A stretch of DNA of 64,000 bases from Heyndrickxia camelliae. Lineage in GTDB: Bacteria; Bacillota; Bacilli; Bacillales; Bacillaceae_C. The stretch is from NCBI RefSeq assembly GCF_002844575.1, contig NZ_PIQO01000013.1, forward strand, positions 62,001-126,000, given 5' to 3'. The translations under genes were made by a program, and so were the position numbers. Below are positions 60,124 through 64,000 of the stretch, piece after piece (the stretch's first letter is position 1; every line of letters starts with the position of its first letter). The notes beneath the pieces were generated by a model. That model was not told the origin of the DNA, did not search any database, and saw nothing but the letters and a program-made list of their open reading frames with translations.

Positions 60124-62435
60124 ATCAGCTTGTAACAGGCAGTGAAAAAAGAAAATGGAGCTGGCAGCGTACCGGAAAAGTGGTGATGACCGTATTTTTG
60201 ATACTGGTAATCGCCCTTTTTCTTGTATCGGCATTGGGAACGGTGGCATACGCTGCTGGACTGGTGGACGATACGGTGAAAGCCGGAAATGAGTACAGCC
60301 AATACCCATTAGATAATTACCAGCTTGATTTTTATGTGGATAGCGGCTGGGACTGGCTCCCGTGGAACTGGCTGGACGGCATTGGAAAGCAGGTCATGTA
60401 CGGGCTTTACGCTATTACCAATTTTATCTGGACTATCAGTCTGTATCTTTCCAATGCAACGGGCTATCTGGTGCAGGAAGCCTATTCACTGGATTTTATC
60501 TCCGATACGGCAGATTCCATTGGAAAGAACATACAGACCATTGCCGGAGTGAGCACAAGCGGACTTTCCCCTGACGGCTTTTATAGCGGATTTTTGCTGA
60601 TTCTCATTTTAATCGTGGGAATTTACGTTGCCTATACGGGACTTATCAAACGGGAAACCACCAAAGCCATTCATGCGGTGATGAATTTTGTAGTAGTGTT
60701 TGTATTGTCGGCGGCGTTTATTGCCTATGCACCGGACTATATTGGAAAAATCAATGACTTTTCCTCGGACATCAGCAACGCCAGCTTATCCTTAGGAACG
60801 AAAATTGTCATGCCGGATTCGGAAAGTAAGGGAAAAGACAGTGTTGACCTGATTCGTGATAGCCTGTTTTCCATACAGGTAAAACAGCCGTGGCTTTTAT
60901 TACAGTTCGATAATTCAGACAGTGAAGCAATCGGAGAAGAACGGATTGACAGCCTGCTCTCTACCAGCCCTGACGCAAACAACGGTAAAGACAGAGAAGA
61001 ACTTGTAAAAGAAGAAATTGAAGAGAAAGACAATACAAATCTCACTATCACAAAGACCATCAATCGCTTAGGTATGGTATTTTTCCTGTTCCTCTTTAAT
61101 ATCGGGATTTCGGTTTTTGTATTTTTACTGACAGGGATTCTGATTTTCTCACAGGTGCTTTTTATTATTTATGCCATGTTCTTGCCTGTCAGTTTCTTGT
61201 TGAGTATGATACCCACCTTTGAGGGAATGACCAAACGTGCCATTACAAAGCTGTTTAATACCATTCTCACAAGAGCAGGAATCACGCTGATTATTACCAC
61301 GGCGTTTAGTATTTCCACCATGCTCTATACCCTGTCTGTGGGATATCCGTTCTTTCTGGTGGCATTTTTGCAGATAGTGACCTTTGCCGGAATCTATTTT
61401 AAGCTGGGGGATTTAATGAGTATGTTCTCCCTGCAAAGCGGAGATTCCCAAAGTGTAGGCAGACAGATCATGAGAAGACCCCGTATGCTCATGCAAGCTC
61501 ATATGCACCGCTTGCAGCATAAGCTAGGGCGTTCCGTGGCAGCAATGGGAAAAAATCAAAATACAGGCAAAAAGAACGGAACAAGTGCAGGTACTTCCGC
61601 TTCAAGAGCAACGCAGGCAGACCATACCAGACCGGAAAATGAAGCTGCCAGCAGACCGGAGCAATCCTCTCTTGGGAAACGTGCCGGAGAAGTGGCAGGA
61701 AAAGTGATGGATACCAAAGACCGGATTCGGGATACCGCAGGTCAGCTAAAGGAGCAGGCAAAGGATTTACCTGTCAATGCCAGATATGCCCTTTATCATG
61801 GCAGAACGCAGGTGTCGGAGGGCATACAGGATTTTACCTCCGGCGTGACACAGACCAGAGCTGTCAGAAAGGAAGAACGGCAGGAAAAAGCCAAAAATCG
61901 GCGAAAAACCATTGCACAGCGTCGGTCAGAAATGGAACAGGCAAGGCAGCAAACAGCTTCCAATATAGAAAAAACACCAAATGTATCTAAAGTGGGCGGC
62001 TCGGTTCATGAAAGACCTGCTACTGCCCCAGCCGGACAATCCCGTCCGATTGTTGACAGTCCGGCACAAGTGACCAGACCTACCGTACAGCCGGAACCTG
62101 CCAGAACTACTGCCCAAAGACCTGTTGTTTCTGCTAAGGGAGAACAACAAAGGCTCGATAGAGTACCCGACCATCAGACTGCACGACCAGAACAGCAGGC
62201 AGAAAGACAGATTTCTTCTGAAAGGCAGTCTACACAAAGAACTGTTTCTTTCAGTCAGAGGGAACGTGCCTTTCCGGTAGAACGACAAACGCAATCTGGC
62301 AGCTCCCCTGCTCCTGTTCAAAAACGGGTATTACGGCAATCCGCCCCAAAACGCAGATTTACCGTGAAACGGGAACAGAAAATAAAGGGTTCTGCCATTC
62401 CTCCGACCAGCAGAAAGGAGGAACCGAAACTATGA
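60120..62435 (+). CDS. CD3337/EF1877-type multi-span membrane protein (Tn916 Orf15-like)
   Basis: 771 aa. Membrane segments at about 20-42, 90-110, 155-175, 185-205 and three more at 320-430 (FFLFLFNIGISVFVFLLTGILIF; VLFIIYAMFLPVSFLLSMI; FFLVAFLQIVTFAGIYF). The C-terminal 300 residues are Q/R/A/T-rich and probably disordered. It is the VirB6-like channel subunit. It overlaps both neighbours by 4 nt. It is slightly longer than I recall for Tn916 Orf15, the difference likely in the low-complexity tail. Confidence 0.9.
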   Translation: MNQLVTGSEKRKWSWQRTGKVVMTVFLILVIALFLVSALGTVAYAAGLVDDTVKAGNEYSQYPLDNYQLDFYVDSGWDWLPWNWLDGIGKQVMYGLYAITNFIWTISLYLSNATGYLVQEAYSLDFISDTADSIGKNIQTIAGVSTSGLSPDGFYSGFLLILILIVGIYVAYTGLIKRETTKAIHAVMNFVVVFVLSAAFIAYAPDYIGKINDFSSDISNASLSLGTKIVMPDSESKGKDSVDLIRDSLFSIQVKQPWLLLQFDNSDSEAIGEERIDSLLSTSPDANNGKDREELVKEEIEEKDNTNLTITKTINRLGMVFFLFLFNIGISVFVFLLTGILIFSQVLFIIYAMFLPVSFLLSMIPTFEGMTKRAITKLFNTILTRAGITLIITTAFSISTMLYTLSVGYPFFLVAFLQIVTFAGIYFKLGDLMSMFSLQSGDSQSVGRQIMRRPRMLMQAHMHRLQHKLGRSVAAMGKNQNTGKKNGTSAGTSASRATQADHTRPENEAASRPEQSSLGKRAGEVAGKVMDTKDRIRDTAGQLKEQAKDLPVNARYALYHGRTQVSEGIQDFTSGVTQTRAVRKEERQEKAKNRRKTIAQRRSEMEQARQQTASNIEKTPNVSKVGGSVHERPATAPAGQSRPIVDSPAQVTRPTVQPEPARTTAQRPVVSAKGEQQRLDRVPDHQTARPEQQAERQISSERQSTQRTVSFSQRERAFPVERQTQSGSSPAPVQKRVLRQSAPKRRFTVKREQKIKGSAIPPTSRKEEPKL

Positions 62436-63430
62436 GAGGAAAGCCTATCCTGATTGCCTTTTCCGGTGTGTTCCTCTTAATTTTCTCGCTTCTTTTGCTG
62501 GTAGTGATTCTTTTTTCGGAGGAAGAAGACGGAGGACATGACCTGTCATACGGGGGTGCAAACGTATCAGCGGAGGTGCTGGCACACAAGCCCATGTTAG
62601 AGAAGTACGCCAGAGAATACGGCATAGAAGATTATATCAATGTGCTACTCGCAATCATACAGGTAGAATCCGGCGGTACATTGGAAGACGTTATGCAGTC
62701 CTCGGAATCTATGGGCTTGCCGCCAAACACGCTAAGTGCAGAGGAATCCATCAAACAGGGGTGCAAGTATTTTGCTTCCCTGCTGGAATCCGCAAAAGCA
62801 AAGGGCTGTGACCTAAATTCCGTTATCCAGTCCTATAACTATGGTGGCGGCTTTCTTGACTACGTGGCAAAGCGTGGGAAGAAATACACGTTCCAGCTTG
62901 CGGAGAGTTTTTCAAAAACACAGTCTGACGGTGTAAAGGTGACTTATTCCAATCCTATCGCTGTTCAGAAAAACGGCGGCTGGCGGTACGATTACGGAAA
63001 TATGTTCTATGTATTGCTGGTATCAGAATACCTGACAATGCCGCAGTTTGATGATAAAACGGTACAGGCTGTCATGACAGAAGCCCTAAAATATGAGGGC
63101 TGGCGGTATGTATACGGCGGTGCTTCTCCGACCACTTCCTTTGATTGCAGTGGTCTGGTTCAGTGGTGCTACGGGAAAGCTGGGATTTCCCTGCCACGAA
63201 CCGCACAGGAGCAATACGACGTGACCCAGAATATCCCTTTATCCGAAGCAAAGGCTGGGGATTTGGTCTTTTTTCAAGGCACCTATGACGCAGGTACTTA
63301 CATTACCCATGTGGGGATATATCAGGGAAACAACCGTATGTATCATGCCGGTGACCCAATCGGCTATACCGCTTTAACCAGTTCTTATTGGCAGCAACAT
63401 TTGGTTGGTGCAGGAAGAATCAAACAATAG
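62432..63430 (+). CDS. Bifunctional lysozyme / NlpC-P60 peptidoglycan hydrolase (Tn916 Orf14-like)
   Basis: 332 aa. N-terminal anchor (LIAFSGVFLLIFSLLLLVVILF). A lysozyme-like domain follows (YGIEDYINVLLAIIQVESGGTLEDVMQSSESMG, catalytic Glu in QVESGG), then NlpC/P60: FDCSGLVQWCYGKAGISLPRTAQEQYD (catalytic Cys in DCSG) and THVGIYQGNNRMYHAG (catalytic His). It opens the cell wall locally for the mating channel. Confidence 0.93.
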   Translation: MRGKPILIAFSGVFLLIFSLLLLVVILFSEEEDGGHDLSYGGANVSAEVLAHKPMLEKYAREYGIEDYINVLLAIIQVESGGTLEDVMQSSESMGLPPNTLSAEESIKQGCKYFASLLESAKAKGCDLNSVIQSYNYGGGFLDYVAKRGKKYTFQLAESFSKTQSDGVKVTYSNPIAVQKNGGWRYDYGNMFYVLLVSEYLTMPQFDDKTVQAVMTEALKYEGWRYVYGGASPTTSFDCSGLVQWCYGKAGISLPRTAQEQYDVTQNIPLSEAKAGDLVFFQGTYDAGTYITHVGIYQGNNRMYHAGDPIGYTALTSSYWQQHLVGAGRIKQ

Positions 63431-63446
63431 AAAGGACGATATTACT

Positions 63447-64000
63447 ATGAATTTAAGGAAAAAACAAGGACAACCGGAGCAGGTAAAAGAGAAAAAGCTC
63501 CATGTTTACAAAGTAAATACCCACAAGAAAACGGTCATAGCCTTGTGGGTACTTTTGGCAGTTAGTTTCTGTTTTGCGGTCTATAAGAATTTCACCGCAA
63601 TCGACATACACACCGTTCACGAAACAAAGGTAGTAGAGGAAAAAGTTGTGGATACCCATAAGATAGAAAACTTTGTGGAGGATTTCGCCAAAGTTTATTA
63701 TTCTTGGGAACAGATGGCAGCTTCCCTTGATAACCGGAATGACGCTATCAAGCATTACCTGACCGCAGAATTACAGGCACTTAATACCGACACTATCCGA
63801 AAGGATATTCCGGTTTCCTCCTCTGTCAGTGATGTGCAGATTTGGTCTGTGTCACAGGACGGAGAAAACCAGTTTAAAGTGGCTTATACGATAGACCAGC
63901 TTATTACAGAGGGAGAAAACAAAAAAACGGTACGCTCTGCTTATGAAGTAGTGGTTTATGTAGACAGCTCTGGAAATATGATTATCACAAAAAATCCCAC
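63447..64000 (+). CDS. TcpC-family conjugation protein (Tn916 Orf13-like), truncated by window end
   Basis: 184 codons visible. A basic N-terminus (KKQGQPEQVKEKKLHVYKV) is followed by one membrane segment (KTVIALWVLLAVSFCFAVYKNF), then an extracellular NTF2-like domain (HKIENFVEDFAKVYYSWEQMAASLDNRNDAIKHYLTAELQAL). TcpC is an essential scaffold of Gram-positive channels. GAAAGGACGATATTACT precedes the ATG at 63447. Confidence 0.88.
   Translation, partial: MNLRKKQGQPEQVKEKKLHVYKVNTHKKTVIALWVLLAVSFCFAVYKNFTAIDIHTVHETKVVEEKVVDTHKIENFVEDFAKVYYSWEQMAASLDNRNDAIKHYLTAELQALNTDTIRKDIPVSSSVSDVQIWSVSQDGENQFKVAYTIDQLITEGENKKTVRSAYEVVVYVDSSGNMIITKNP

Larger units (their letters stand above)
52400..64000 (+). 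mobile_element. Tn916-family integrative conjugative element (left part, truncated by window)
   Basis: Gene order from 52.85 kb matches Tn916 orf23, 22, 21, 20, 19, 18, 17, 16, 15, 14, 13, including orf19, orf16 and oriT sequences that I recognise as very close relatives. The left terminus is not visible with certainty and lies somewhere after the rlmD remnant (52356) and before about 52500. Resistance, regulation and int/xis genes would lie beyond the right edge. Confidence 0.88.

Noticed and set aside
60120-64000. tet(M) or another ICE-borne resistance gene
   Set aside because: In Tn916 it follows orf13/orf12, which would be beyond the right edge; no such sequence is present in the window.

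Overview
The window comes from a low-GC Bacillota, most likely a Bacillales host. The two chromosomal anchor genes are a NagZ-type GH3 lipoprotein (running off the left edge) and an rlmD/RlmCD-type rRNA m5U methyltransferase. Everything to the right is mobile DNA.

Layout. (1) 1-1887: chromosome, ending with rlmD. (2) About 1846-52319: one roughly 50.5 kb prophage integrated in the 3' end of rlmD. The evidence is a second, displaced rlmD 3' end at 52315-52356 that still reads HVETIVLIQRADT-stop, while the rlmD ORF on the left ends [13 protein letters not shown]-stop, a tail that the phage appears to supply. The shared core is CATGT, and large serine recombinases lie near the right end. (3) 52.4-64 kb: the first two thirds of a Tn916-family conjugative transposon, orf23 to orf13-like. 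It starts right after the rlmD remnant and runs off the right edge before any tet gene or int/xis could be seen.

Inside the prophage, the left att-proximal cargo (2.2-9.7 kb) is a LlaJI-like restriction-modification operon. It holds a small HTH protein, an N6-type MTase, a C5-cytosine MTase, a McrB-like AAA+ subunit and a LlaJI-family nuclease, and it converges on a gene for a zinc-binding protein. The early region (10-16.8 kb) has a sigma-like factor, a Bro-N antirepressor, a VapE-like primase/helicase, a VRR-NUC nuclease, a SNF2 helicase and a DUF1492 late regulator. The packaging region (16.9-24.9 kb) has an HNH nuclease and both terminase subunits, with a metK and two DNA methyltransferases (ParB-N6/N4 and m5C) inserted between them. 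Head and tail genes follow (24.9-40.2 kb), including an A AAA AAC frameshift gpG/gpGT pair and a GH18 tail hydrolase, then holin and GH25-Cpl7 lysin. DUF2800, DUF2815 and DNA polymerase A sit at 41.7-45.9 kb. The lysogeny end has two full serine recombinases flanking a catalytic-domain-less one (46.3-49.8 kb). The right att-proximal cargo is an XRE regulator, a pol-beta nucleotidyltransferase, a SAM methyltransferase and a broken HNH gene. In the excised circle the polymerase, recombinase and attP region would be contiguous with the sigma/VapE early region.

The most interesting signals are mostly non-coding: a three-copy RNA element with a GGCTACTAGGTAG core whose arms can mask the downstream Shine-Dalgarno; an RBS-sequestering hairpin over the sigma gene start; large cruciform structures in the divergent 9.7-10.1 kb region; a two-copy promoter-like element with fixed spacing; and a 120-nt leader hairpin in front of the conjugation operon in which every non-identical position is a G.U wobble. 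The methylation theme (four DNA MTases plus a phage SAM synthetase) and the adjacency of a restriction-carrying prophage to an ArdA-carrying conjugative element are also notable. All functions are inferred from reading the sequence; no searches were run.
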